From positions 1-6,115 of the forward strand of contig CAZIRO010000163.1 of NCBI GenBank assembly GCA_964541595.1: a stretch of 6,115 bases of DNA. Direction: 5' to 3'. The translations under genes were made by a program, and so were the position numbers. The DNA is from CAZIRO01 sp964541595. Its GTDB lineage: Bacteria > Acidobacteriota > HRBIN11. Numbering within the stretch: position 1 is the stretch's first letter; each line of letters starts with the position of its first letter. Positions 1 through 6,055 of this stretch are shown piece by piece. Below the pieces are notes generated by a model. The model saw nothing but the letters and a program-made list of their open reading frames with translations. It was not told where the DNA came from and made no database searches.

Positions 1-152
1 GGAAAGACTACCAGGTACAGTCGTACTATCACGACATCCCTGTACCGTATGACGTCCGGCGGGATTTCGGTAAGGGCACGTGGGTGTTCGCAGAGGAAGA
101 CGCCAGCGCGGATGTACCATCGGCTGGAACCGGTGAGGAGGACGCATCATGA
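1..152 (+). CDS. nuoC: NADH-quinone oxidoreductase subunit C, C-terminal end (partial)
   Basis: This reading frame is open from the left edge (first full codon at base 3) and ends at TGA 150-152. It encodes about 49 residues beginning KDYQVQSYYHDIPVPYDVRR. The RKDY start (the two bases before base 3 fit the end of an Arg codon) matches the conserved HPLRKDYP segment near the C-terminus of the 30-kDa NuoC subunit of complex I. The tail is acidic and Ala/Glu-rich. NuoC sits in the peripheral arm beside NuoD. The identification rests on this short motif plus the fact that nuoI and nuoD follow directly. The stop overlaps the nuoI start in an ATGA, which suggests translational coupling. The N-terminal domain is outside the window, so whether the gene is intact cannot be judged. 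Confidence 0.8.
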   Translation, partial: KDYQVQSYYHDIPVPYDVRRDFGKGTWVFAEEDASADVPSAGTGEEDAS

Positions 153-685
153 AATACGTGTGGTATCGGTTGTATTATACCGTCAAAGGTGTGCTGTTGC
201 CCCTCTGGGTGGGACTCGTCAACCTGTTCCGGAAACCGGTCACGATCCAGTACCCGTTTGAAAAACCGGCGTTGAACCCCCGGTCGCGGATGATGCTGTA
301 CAACGATATTGACAACTGTATCGGTTGTTTGCAGTGCGCACGTGTCTGCCCGGTGGACTGCATCGCCATCGAGACAGTGAAAGCCGATCGCGATCTCGGA
401 ACAACGAATACCGGTCACAAGAAACGGCTGTACGTGACCGTATTCGATATCGACGAAGCCAAATGCTGTTACTGCAACCTGTGTACGGAAGTCTGTCCGA
501 CAGAGTGCCTGGTCATGACACCGAACTTCGAGGGGTCCGTATACAACCGGTTTGACCTCATTCTGCGGTTCGCGAAATTCACACCGGAAGAGCGCGAGGC
601 ACTGTTGCAACGTATTGGCAAACCGGCTGCACGCACGGGTATTCTCGCGCGTAAAGAAATTCCGGTGGACGAAATCCTGGTGTAA
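149..685 (+). CDS. nuoI: NADH-quinone oxidoreductase subunit I (two 4Fe-4S ferredoxin-like subunit)
   Basis: A 178-residue protein, close to the usual NuoI length (about 160-180). It carries two classic 4Fe-4S motifs: C57-x2-C60-x2-C63-x3-C67-P and C106-x2-C109-x2-C112-x3-C116-P. In the family these hold clusters N6a and N6b, which pass electrons from the NADH-oxidising arm towards NuoB and the quinone site. An amphipathic, aromatic-rich N-terminal segment (about residues 4-27) followed by RKPVTIQYP matches the part of NuoI that lies on the membrane arm. The start at 149 has a strong GAGGAGG ribosome binding site at 135-141 with a 7-base spacer and overlaps the nuoC stop. All eight ligand cysteines are present, so it should be functional. 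Its position between nuoC and nuoD is atypical, since NuoI is usually encoded next to nuoH and nuoJ. Confidence 0.95.
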   Translation: MKYVWYRLYYTVKGVLLPLWVGLVNLFRKPVTIQYPFEKPALNPRSRMMLYNDIDNCIGCLQCARVCPVDCIAIETVKADRDLGTTNTGHKKRLYVTVFDIDEAKCCYCNLCTEVCPTECLVMTPNFEGSVYNRFDLILRFAKFTPEEREALLQRIGKPAARTGILARKEIPVDEILV

Positions 686-735
686 CCCCCTGACACGAAC
701 GTTGAACACCGAACGTTTCGAACGGAGCAAGACCG

Positions 736-1878
736 ATGACCACGATCCTCGACGTCGAGCGTGTGGGCCCGAACAAGATGATCCTCCATATGGGGCCCCA
801 GCATCCGGCGACGCACGGGATTCTGCGGCTTGATCTCGAGACAGAAGGCGAGGTGATCACGCGGGTGGAGCCGTACATCGGGTATCTGCATCGGTGTTTT
901 GAAAAACACGCTGAGTCCGTCGGCTGGCAGCAGGTCATCCCGTACACGGACCGGATGGACTATGTGGCCGCCATGCATATGGAACTCGGGTACTGTCTGG
1001 CTGTCGAAAAACTCGCGGGTATTGAACCCCCCGAAAAAGTGCAGTACATCCGGGTGATCGTATCCGAACTGCAACGGATCGCGTCTCACCTGCTGGCGAT
1101 CGGCACGTACGGGCTGGACATCGGTTCGGTCACCCCGTTCTTCCACGCGTTTCGTGAACGCGAGAAGATCCTGGACCTGTTCGAAGAACTGTGCGGTGCA
1201 CGGCTGTTATACAACTACGTACGCATCGGGGGGCTTGCGTTCAATCCGCCGGACGGCTGGTTCGATCGGGTGCTGCGTTTCCTGGACGAATTCGATCCGG
1301 CCTGGGAGGAATTGAACAACATTCTCACGTATAACGCCGTATTCATTGAACGGACGGCACGGATCGGGATCATTCCGATCGATGTGGCGATCGCCTACGG
1401 GCTGACCGGTCCGAACCTGCGCGGTTCCGGACTGAAGTGGGACCTCCGTCAGGACGAACCATGCCTGGTGTATGATCGTCTGAATTTCGATATTCCGGTT
1501 GGTGAAGGCCGGTACGGTCCGGTGGGGTCGGCATGGGATCGCTATTACGTGCGTGTACAGGAGATGGCGGAATCCGCACGTATTGTACGTCAGGCCATTG
1601 AACAGATGCCAAGAGAGGAGGTCGACGTCCGGTCGGCAATCCCGCGCGTGGTGCGTCCGCCGGAGGGAGACATCTACTTCCGGTTCGAAGCCGCGCGCGG
1701 TGAAATCGGCTACTACATCGTGTCGGACGGAAAAACCGTGCCCTACCGTGTGAAAGCGCGGTCCCCGTGTTTCTGTCATATCAGTGCATTGCCGGAAATC
1801 GGCCCCGGTGCAATGATCGCGGATGCGGTGGCACTTGTCGGGAGCTTGGACATTGTCATGGGTGAGGTCGACCGTTAA
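736..1878 (+). CDS. nuoD: NADH-quinone oxidoreductase subunit D (49-kDa subunit)
   Basis: A 380-residue unfused NuoD of normal length. It is the hydrogenase-large-subunit-like protein that forms the quinone-reduction chamber of complex I together with NuoB and NuoH. Visible hallmarks are MGPQHPATHG (residues 19-28), GYLHRCFEK (49-57), RMDYVAAM (73-80) and the C-terminal DIVMGEVDR. His27 aligns with His38, and Tyr76 with Tyr87, of the Thermus thermophilus Nqo4 quinone site by spacing (both pairs are 49 residues apart). The nickel-binding cysteine pairs of hydrogenases are absent, as expected. One variation is Cys54 where many family members have Gly (HRG). The start is supported by GGAG at 724-727 with an 8-base spacer. 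It lies 50 bases after nuoI and is probably in the same transcript. NuoE, F, G, H and J-N are not in the window. Confidence 0.97.
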   Translation: MTTILDVERVGPNKMILHMGPQHPATHGILRLDLETEGEVITRVEPYIGYLHRCFEKHAESVGWQQVIPYTDRMDYVAAMHMELGYCLAVEKLAGIEPPEKVQYIRVIVSELQRIASHLLAIGTYGLDIGSVTPFFHAFREREKILDLFEELCGARLLYNYVRIGGLAFNPPDGWFDRVLRFLDEFDPAWEELNNILTYNAVFIERTARIGIIPIDVAIAYGLTGPNLRGSGLKWDLRQDEPCLVYDRLNFDIPVGEGRYGPVGSAWDRYYVRVQEMAESARIVRQAIEQMPREEVDVRSAIPRVVRPPEGDIYFRFEAARGEIGYYIVSDGKTVPYRVKARSPCFCHISALPEIGPGAMIADAVALVGSLDIVMGEVDR

Positions 1879-1931
1879 TATGGAAGTATGGAACGGGCAG
1901 TTTGCCGGATGGCACGGCGTTCCCGTATGTC

Positions 1932-1937
1932 GAGGAG
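1932..1937 (+). promoter_or_regulatory. Ribosome binding site that decides the start of the small membrane protein
   Basis: GAGGAG lies 7 bases before ATG 1945. The upstream in-frame ATGs at 1888, 1909 and 1927 have no comparable site and would add an Arg-rich, low-complexity N-terminus. The 1945 start is therefore preferred. Confidence 0.7.
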
Positions 1938-1944
1938 AACTACG

Positions 1945-2322
1945 ATGCGGCATCGACACGAACGCATGGCCGGACGCATCGCGTGGGGAACCCTTTTCTG
2001 GTTGATGGTTCTGGTCTCCATCGTGTATATCACCTATCGGGTGTTGCCCGTATACGTTCATATCTGGACCTTCGAAGATCAGGTGAAAGAGACACTCCTG
2101 CAGGTGGCGTCTTATCGGGCGAGACGGGCGGAACCGCAATTGCGTGAACAGATTCTGCGGCTGGCGCGGGAAGAAGGGGTTCCCGTGGATTACGAAGATA
2201 TCGAGTTTCAGTGGTTTCCCACGCAGTTGATCGTGCGGATTCGTGTGCAGGATGCGATCCGCCTGCCGGGGTATACGTGGAAAATTGATCGGCTGATCGA
2301 GATCAAACGACCCCTGTTCTGA
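1945..2322 (+). CDS. Small membrane-anchored protein of unknown function, one N-terminal helix
   Basis: With the start at 1945 (GAGGAG 7 bases upstream) the product has 125 residues. A basic N-terminus (residues 1-11) is followed by one hydrophobic helix (about 12-31), a short linker (RVLPVYVHIW) and a polar domain of about 85 residues. That domain has a charged helix (about 43-78, with EDQVKETLLQ and LREQILRLAREEG) and then strand-like sequence ending RLPGYTWKIDRLIEIKRPLF. The layout resembles small single-pass proteins of DUF4845 type, with a helix, a tail of the form 'YR.LPVY', and an amphipathic helix before beta strands. I cannot confirm that family by eye. It starts 66 bases after nuoD and may be co-transcribed with it. 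By the positive-inside rule the soluble domain should be periplasmic. A longer form from ATG 1888 (144 residues) is possible but less likely. Confidence 0.75.
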   Translation: MRHRHERMAGRIAWGTLFWLMVLVSIVYITYRVLPVYVHIWTFEDQVKETLLQVASYRARRAEPQLREQILRLAREEGVPVDYEDIEFQWFPTQLIVRIRVQDAIRLPGYTWKIDRLIEIKRPLF

Positions 2323-2402
2323 CCCCGCGGACCGATGTTCAGTGCGCGGACGAAGCGGGTCAGATTTGAACCCCCTTTGATCCCCGCATTCCGGAGGACG
2401 AC
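2323..2402 (+). other. 80-base intergenic gap with no strong signal
   Basis: The gap separates the two small envelope genes. It contains a weak, bulged inverted repeat (GGGTCA at 2358-2363 against TGAACCC at 2368-2374) with no T tract after it, so I do not call a terminator. The only clear element is the GGAGG at 2393-2397 that serves the next gene. A promoter could be here, but no convincing -35/-10 pair is visible. Confidence 0.4.
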
Positions 2403-2789
2403 ATGAATCGACAACATCGGTGGCCGACCTGGATGATGATATGTGCGCTCGTCATCGGAGGGATGGGAATCGCTCATCTCCTGCAGGCCGCCGAACCGAT
2501 CCCGGTGGGGACCATTGTCCTCAAACAGACGGCGCGACTCGGGGATACCGTCATTGAGCCGGGACGGTATCGCATTCGCCTGGTCGAAAAGGACGAGGGC
2601 ATGTTCATCCAGATCGTCCGGAAGGATCAGGTGGTCGCGGAGGACCTGGCCATTGTTCAACCGGCGCGCCGGACGTATCGGCGTCCGCTCGTGGATGTGA
2701 CCAGACTCTGGCGGCAGGAGTTTATCCGCATTCGCGTGTTCTACGGTGAGCACGTGTACAAGATGGTCCTTGAAACCGTGCAGCCCTGA
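2403..2789 (+). CDS. Small secreted or periplasmic protein of unknown function
   Basis: A 128-residue protein started by ATG 2403 with GGAGG at 2393-2397, a 5-base spacer. The N-terminus looks like a Sec signal peptide: a short basic n-region, a hydrophobic core (about residues 9-27), then LQAAEP, giving likely cleavage after residue 29 or 30. The mature part of about 99 residues is rich in beta-prone segments (GTIVLKQTARLGDTVIEPGRYRIR at about 36-59, then FIQIVRKDQVVAEDLAIV) and has no cysteine, no metal motif and no repeat. The 'IEPGRYRIRLVEKDEGMFIQI' stretch resembles secreted beta-sandwich proteins in which an 'x-PAG-x-Y' turn leads into paired strands. It gives no function. No lipobox Cys is present, so it is not a lipoprotein. 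It is followed after 6 bases by the DUF4416 gene, suggesting one transcript. Confidence 0.75.
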   Translation: MNRQHRWPTWMMICALVIGGMGIAHLLQAAEPIPVGTIVLKQTARLGDTVIEPGRYRIRLVEKDEGMFIQIVRKDQVVAEDLAIVQPARRTYRRPLVDVTRLWRQEFIRIRVFYGEHVYKMVLETVQP

Positions 2790-2795
2790 TCACCG

Positions 2796-3356
2796 ATGGG
2801 CGTGCCCCGTCCGCCGGAGCCGGTGCAACTCATCTGTGGTGTGCTGGTGCATATCCAGGACGTCTGGACAGAAGTGCGTACGGTACTGGAAGGACAGTGG
2901 GGACCGATCGTGCGGGAGACCCCATGGCTGCCGTTCCCCCATACGGACTACTACGCCGAACAGATGGGTACCCCCCTCTGGCGAAAATGGATCGCGTTCG
3001 CCTACTGGATGGACCCGGCGCATCTGGCAGATATTAAACTCGCCACGAACCGATGGGAAACGTTTTTCCAGAAAAAATGGACGACCGAACACCGTGTGGT
3101 GAACCTGGATCCCGGATGGCTCCATCTTCACCAGGTTGTGCTCGCTTCGACCAAGCCGGCCGCCCATCGGATCTATCTCGGCCGCGGCATTTACGCGGAG
3201 ATTGAATACATCTATCAACGGGGGGCCTTTCAGCCGTTACCCTGGACGTATCCGGATTACCGGACAGACGAGGCCCGACGGTTCTTTCAGGAGGTCCGTA
3301 CATACTATCGCAACCACCGACGCCGATGGATGGATCGCGCGCAGCGCACGAATTGA
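2796..3356 (+). CDS. DUF4416-family protein
   Basis: A 186-residue soluble protein that I recognise as DUF4416 from a series of conserved blocks. These are an N-terminal strand PVQLICGVLV (9-18), PFPHTDYYAEQMG (46-58), DPAHLADIKLATNRWE (73-88), VNLDPGWL (102-109), LASTKPAAHRIYLGRGIYAE (116-135) and LPWTYPDYRT (148-157). The length is typical of the family. No biochemical function is established to my knowledge; the family occurs in many anaerobes, thermophiles and uncultured lineages. The invariant Lys, His, Arg, Asp and Tyr in these blocks suggest an active or ligand site, but that is inference. The gene starts 6 bases after the upstream stop, with no clear Shine-Dalgarno, so it may depend on coupling. 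Its last 31 bases overlap the permease frame if the ATG 3326 start of that gene is used. Confidence 0.88.
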   Translation: MGVPRPPEPVQLICGVLVHIQDVWTEVRTVLEGQWGPIVRETPWLPFPHTDYYAEQMGTPLWRKWIAFAYWMDPAHLADIKLATNRWETFFQKKWTTEHRVVNLDPGWLHLHQVVLASTKPAAHRIYLGRGIYAEIEYIYQRGAFQPLPWTYPDYRTDEARRFFQEVRTYYRNHRRRWMDRAQRTN

Positions 3357-4324
3357 CGCGCATACGCTGGTTCGGATTGATCGCGATCGGCATGGTCGTC
3401 CTGACCGTTTCGATCGCCGTAGCGGTGCATCTCGGACCCGTACCGACGGACCACCCCCGAACGGTCGCGACGATCCTCTGGCATATCCGTTTGCCCCGTG
3501 CCCTGGTTGCCATACTTGTGGGCTGGGCGCTCGGGCTGGCCGGCGCACTGTACCAGGGGATGCTGCGCAATCCGCTGGCCGAACCCTACCTGCTCGGGAT
3601 CTCCGGGGGCGCCGCACTTGGGGTGACGCTGGCACTCATGTACGCATGGACGCTGCCCTGGATCCGGATCTACTGGCCGACCGTCGGGGCGTTTACCGGT
3701 GCCCTCGGGGCAACCGCGGTGATCTATCGGCTTGCCCAGGTGCGGGGACACCTGCCCGTGCATGCGCTCATCCTCGCCGGTGTGGTGGTCAACGCCATCG
3801 CCGGCGCCATTGTCCTGGGACTGACCGTATTGCAGGAATACTTTCGGGTGCAACAGGTGGCCCTCTGGTTGATGGGGCATATCCAGCCGGTACATTATCC
3901 GATGATCACCGGCGCGGCCCTGTGGACTGTCGTCTGGACGGCCGGTACCTGGTGGGACGCCCCCCGGCTGAACCTGCTCATACTCGGTGAGGATACCGTT
4001 CACGTGATGGGACTCAATCCCGACCGGTTGCGCCGTCGCTGGCTGGTGTTCGGCGCTGCACTCACGGCGATGAGCGTCGCGCTGGCGGGTATGGTCGGAT
4101 TCGTCGGACTTATCGTACCCCATGCGATGCGCCTGTGGGTGGGTTCCGACTTCCGCCGGTTGCTCGTTGCCAGTGCGTTCGGCGGTGCGCTGCTGGTGCT
4201 CTGGGCGGATACCTGTGCGCGTATACTGTGGTATCCCCGTGAGGTGCCGGTCGGTATCCTGACGGCAACGCTTGCGGGTCCCTATTTTCTCTGGCAGTTG
4301 CGCAGAACCCTGGTCAGAGAGTGA
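3326..4324 (+). CDS. ABC transporter permease, BtuC/FecCD family (iron-siderophore, haem or cobalamin uptake)
   Basis: A 332-residue polytopic membrane protein, the normal size for FecCD permeases, with about ten hydrophobic segments. Family signatures are clear: IRLPRALVAILVGWALGLAG (54-73), YQGMLRNPLAEPYLLGISGGAALG (76-99), the cytoplasmic loop LNLLILGEDTVHVMGLN (215-231) that contacts the ATPase in this family, GMVGFVGLIVPHAMR (255-269) and the C-terminal EVPVGILTATLAGPYFLWQL (306-325). Such permeases work as dimers with a BtuD/FecE-like ATPase and a periplasmic binding protein to import metal chelates. Sequence alone does not tell siderophore, haem or B12 apart, and neither partner is visible here. 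ATG 3326 overlaps the DUF4416 gene by 31 bases and has no clear ribosome site. An in-frame TTG at 3353 would give a TTGA overlap with the DUF4416 stop and a 323-residue product, and is a serious alternative. Confidence 0.93.
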   Translation: MDGSRAAHELTRIRWFGLIAIGMVVLTVSIAVAVHLGPVPTDHPRTVATILWHIRLPRALVAILVGWALGLAGALYQGMLRNPLAEPYLLGISGGAALGVTLALMYAWTLPWIRIYWPTVGAFTGALGATAVIYRLAQVRGHLPVHALILAGVVVNAIAGAIVLGLTVLQEYFRVQQVALWLMGHIQPVHYPMITGAALWTVVWTAGTWWDAPRLNLLILGEDTVHVMGLNPDRLRRRWLVFGAALTAMSVALAGMVGFVGLIVPHAMRLWVGSDFRRLLVASAFGGALLVLWADTCARILWYPREVPVGILTATLAGPYFLWQLRRTLVRE

Positions 4325-4335
4325 AGGGGAAAACA

Positions 4336-4405
4336 AATTGCGAATTGCGGATTTTGAATTTTGATTATATATTTTAAATTTGCAATCCGCAATTCGCAAT
4401 TATTC
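4336..4405. repeat. AT-rich heptamer-periodic inverted repeat (large hairpin)
   Basis: Perfect 18-base inverted arms lie at 4336-4353 (AATTGCGAATTGCGGATT) and 4384-4401 (AATCCGCAATTCGCAATT). The pairing resumes after a short mismatch/wobble (4357-4361 with 4376-4380) around an AT-only loop. The whole 70 bases also reads as ten consecutive 7-base units. The left side has AATTGCG twice and then G/A-ATTTTG units; the right side has ATTTGCA, ATCCGCA and ATTCGCA, which are the reverse-complement type. GC is about 27% (19 of 70), far below the flanks. There is no T tract after the right arm, so it is not a standard intrinsic terminator, although it could stop or stabilise transcript ends. It most resembles interspersed heptamer-type intergenic repeats known from several environmental bacterial lineages. 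Confidence 0.85.
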
Positions 4406-4431
4406 AACATCCACGCTTCCGGGTTTCAGGT

Positions 4432-4908
4432 ATGCGTATGGTCATCGGATTGCACATTGCGGTTGCGCTCGGATGGATCGCATGGAGTGGCCTGGTGGGA
4501 TACGCATGGTGGACCCCGGTATCCACGGGGACGCTCTTTCTGGGTGGGCTGAGCGTCGCCCTATGGAACGGGTTGATGCAGTCCATGCTCGTGTTCATGT
4601 GGATCAGCCTGACCCGACAGATTCGGGAACACATCGTGCAAACACCGCAGGCGCCCGCCTTTGCGTCAACACTCCATGCGGTTCGGAATCGGATGCTGCT
4701 GTGGACACTGGTTGCCCTGATCGTCTGGATGACGCCGCCGTTCTGGATCCTGCTGCACGCCATCCGGTGGATGCCGGATACCGTGTACCACATCGGACTG
4801 ATCGGTAGCGTGCTCGTCACCGGTGGACTGACCTGGATCGAAATCCGGGGAAGCGTCCATATGGTTCACTGGCTGGCCGCGTGTCAATATGAGGAACCAT
4901 CGCACTGA
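4432..4908 (+). CDS. Multi-pass membrane protein of unknown function, about four helices
   Basis: A 158-residue hydrophobic protein with about four membrane segments: roughly 4-27, 33-60, 87-110 and 117-136. There is a polar loop at 61-85 (TRQIREHIVQTPQAP and following) and a short polar tail ending CQYEEPSH. Trp is frequent, often near helix ends. I do not recognise a family. It has no obvious catalytic motif and no cysteine pair. The start is ATG 4432, or ATG 4438, for which AGG at 4428-4430 gives better spacing. The gene follows the heptamer hairpin, so its transcription may be separate from the permease. The glycosyltransferase begins within 26 bases of its stop, or overlaps it by 20 bases if the upstream ATG is used. 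A role alongside the glycosyltransferase in envelope work is a guess from position only. Confidence 0.75.
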   Translation: MRMVIGLHIAVALGWIAWSGLVGYAWWTPVSTGTLFLGGLSVALWNGLMQSMLVFMWISLTRQIREHIVQTPQAPAFASTLHAVRNRMLLWTLVALIVWMTPPFWILLHAIRWMPDTVYHIGLIGSVLVTGGLTWIEIRGSVHMVHWLAACQYEEPSH

Positions 4909-4933
4909 ACCTCATTCCCGGGGGTATACAAAC

Positions 4934-6052
4934 GTGCGGGTTGCTATCGATTACCGTCCGGCGTTGCGTCAACCGACCGGGATCGGCTGGTACATTCGCT
5001 GGTTGCTCGATGCGATGATTGCCAGGCACCCGGATATCGAATGGTACGTCTTCTCGAGTTCATACCGGGACCGGTTGCACCTGCCGTGGTCTGCACCGAA
5101 TGTCCACCCTGTGGACCGTCGCTGGTCCGTACGCCTGCTGGATTACCTCTGGACATACTGGCACTGGCCGGCGTTCGAGAATTTCCTGCCGGGACCGGTC
5201 GATCTCGTGCACGTGCCTTACCCACAGATCGTTCCTTTGCGTTCCGGAACCCCCATCGTAGCCACCATTCATGACCTGTGGCTGTTCCATACCGATCGGC
5301 CGGAACTGCAGAAAGCCCGGTCCGTATTTGAACGGCACGTGCAATGGATCATTCACCACGCGCATCTCATCCTCGTGCCGACGTACCATATCGCGAGTCA
5401 GATCGTCGCGCATCATCCGGAGGTGGCCGATCGGCTGCGTGTGATCCCGCACGGCTGTCCGCCCGATGTGGCTCCCGATCGTGTGCCGGACGTACGCGAC
5501 GATCCCCGGTTTGCGCAATTGCCCGAACGGTACATTCTGTTTGTGGGTGCGCTCAATGCACGCAAAGACCCCGGGACGGCCGTCGCCGTGATCGATCGGC
5601 TGCGCTGGGAAGGTCTGTCCCTGCCGCTGGTCATCGTCGGTGACGGGCCGCTCCGTGCGACGTTACTGCGCAGGATACGGGTTCGTCAACTTCCGGTTTA
5701 CATTCTCGGGTATGTCGACCGGCGGTATTTACCTGCACTGTACAGCCGCGCGCGATTGCTGCTCGTCACCTCGCAGGATGAGGGGTTCGGGTTTCCCATT
5801 CTGGAAGCGATGGCCATGGGTGTGCCGGTCGTTGCGCGACGGGTGCCGGTGCTGACGGAAATTGCCGGACCGGCAGCGGTGTTCGTTGAGGACCACGGCC
5901 TGGACGGTTGGGTGACGGCGGTGCATCAGGTCTGGACGGACGATGCGTTGCACGCGCGATTGCAGTGCCTCGGACGGGAACGCGTCCGGTTCTTCCGATG
6001 GGAAACGACGGCAGAACAGACGTGGACAGCATATCGGGAAGTCCTGGAGTAG
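4934..6052 (+). CDS. Glycosyltransferase family 4 (GT-B fold, group 1)
   Basis: From GTG 4934 the product has 372 residues, a normal length for GT4 enzymes, which are retaining transferases moving sugars from nucleotide donors. The N-terminal domain starts VRVAIDYRPALRQPTGIGWY, the usual first strand plus the glycine loop of the acceptor domain. Next come IVATIHDLWLF (about 108-118) and VIPHGCPPD (about 170-178). The donor domain has YILFVGALNARKDP (about 200-213, with Lys211), LVIVGDGPLR (about 232-241), ILGYVD, and the E-x7-E motif DEGFGFPILEAMAMGVPVVA (Glu283 and Glu291). No membrane helix is seen, so it should be cytoplasmic or peripheral, serving polysaccharide, O-antigen or glycolipid synthesis; sugar and acceptor are unknown. 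GTG 4934 fits the family N-terminus, with GGGGG at 4920-4924 upstream. An ATG at 4889 would add 15 residues and overlap the previous gene. Confidence 0.93.
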   Translation: MRVAIDYRPALRQPTGIGWYIRWLLDAMIARHPDIEWYVFSSSYRDRLHLPWSAPNVHPVDRRWSVRLLDYLWTYWHWPAFENFLPGPVDLVHVPYPQIVPLRSGTPIVATIHDLWLFHTDRPELQKARSVFERHVQWIIHHAHLILVPTYHIASQIVAHHPEVADRLRVIPHGCPPDVAPDRVPDVRDDPRFAQLPERYILFVGALNARKDPGTAVAVIDRLRWEGLSLPLVIVGDGPLRATLLRRIRVRQLPVYILGYVDRRYLPALYSRARLLLVTSQDEGFGFPILEAMAMGVPVVARRVPVLTEIAGPAAVFVEDHGLDGWVTAVHQVWTDDALHARLQCLGRERVRFFRWETTAEQTWTAYREVLE

Positions 6053-6055
6053 TCC

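Noticed and set aside
469..1146. A 225-codon minus-strand open frame opposite nuoI and nuoD
   Set aside because: It is a shadow of two certain complex I genes caused by GC-biased third positions.
736..1878. A [NiFe]-hydrogenase large subunit instead of NuoD
   Set aside because: The CxxC nickel-ligand pairs are missing, and the GPQHPATHG and GEVDR signatures belong to NuoD.
1207..2139. A 310-codon minus-strand open frame opposite nuoD and the next gene
   Set aside because: It spans the antisense of NuoD and a plus-strand gene with a good ribosome site. The product is low-complexity, His/Arg/Pro-rich and unlike any family I know.
3136..3990. A 284-codon plus-strand open frame overlapping DUF4416 and the permease
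   Set aside because: It is out of frame with both recognised genes. The product is Arg/Asp/Gly-rich with no domain, so it is a shadow frame.
3305..4399. A 364-codon open frame on the minus strand opposite the permease
   Set aside because: It is a mirror of a well-identified FecCD gene. Its product is rich in His, Gln, Pro and Gly with no domain, and its start falls inside the heptamer repeat.
4336..4405. Intrinsic terminator for the permease gene
   Set aside because: The stem is AT-rich, the loop is long and the right arm is not followed by a T tract. The heptamer periodicity fits an interspersed repeat better, though a transcript-end role is not excluded.
4325..4431. CRISPR-like array or tandem repeat locus
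   Set aside because: The units are 7 bases, contiguous and of inverted type, with no spacers and no cas genes nearby.
4325..4431. Cobalamin riboswitch or other metabolite RNA associated with the permease
   Set aside because: The structure lies downstream of the permease, not upstream, and has no B12-box-like sequence. The region before the permease is coding.
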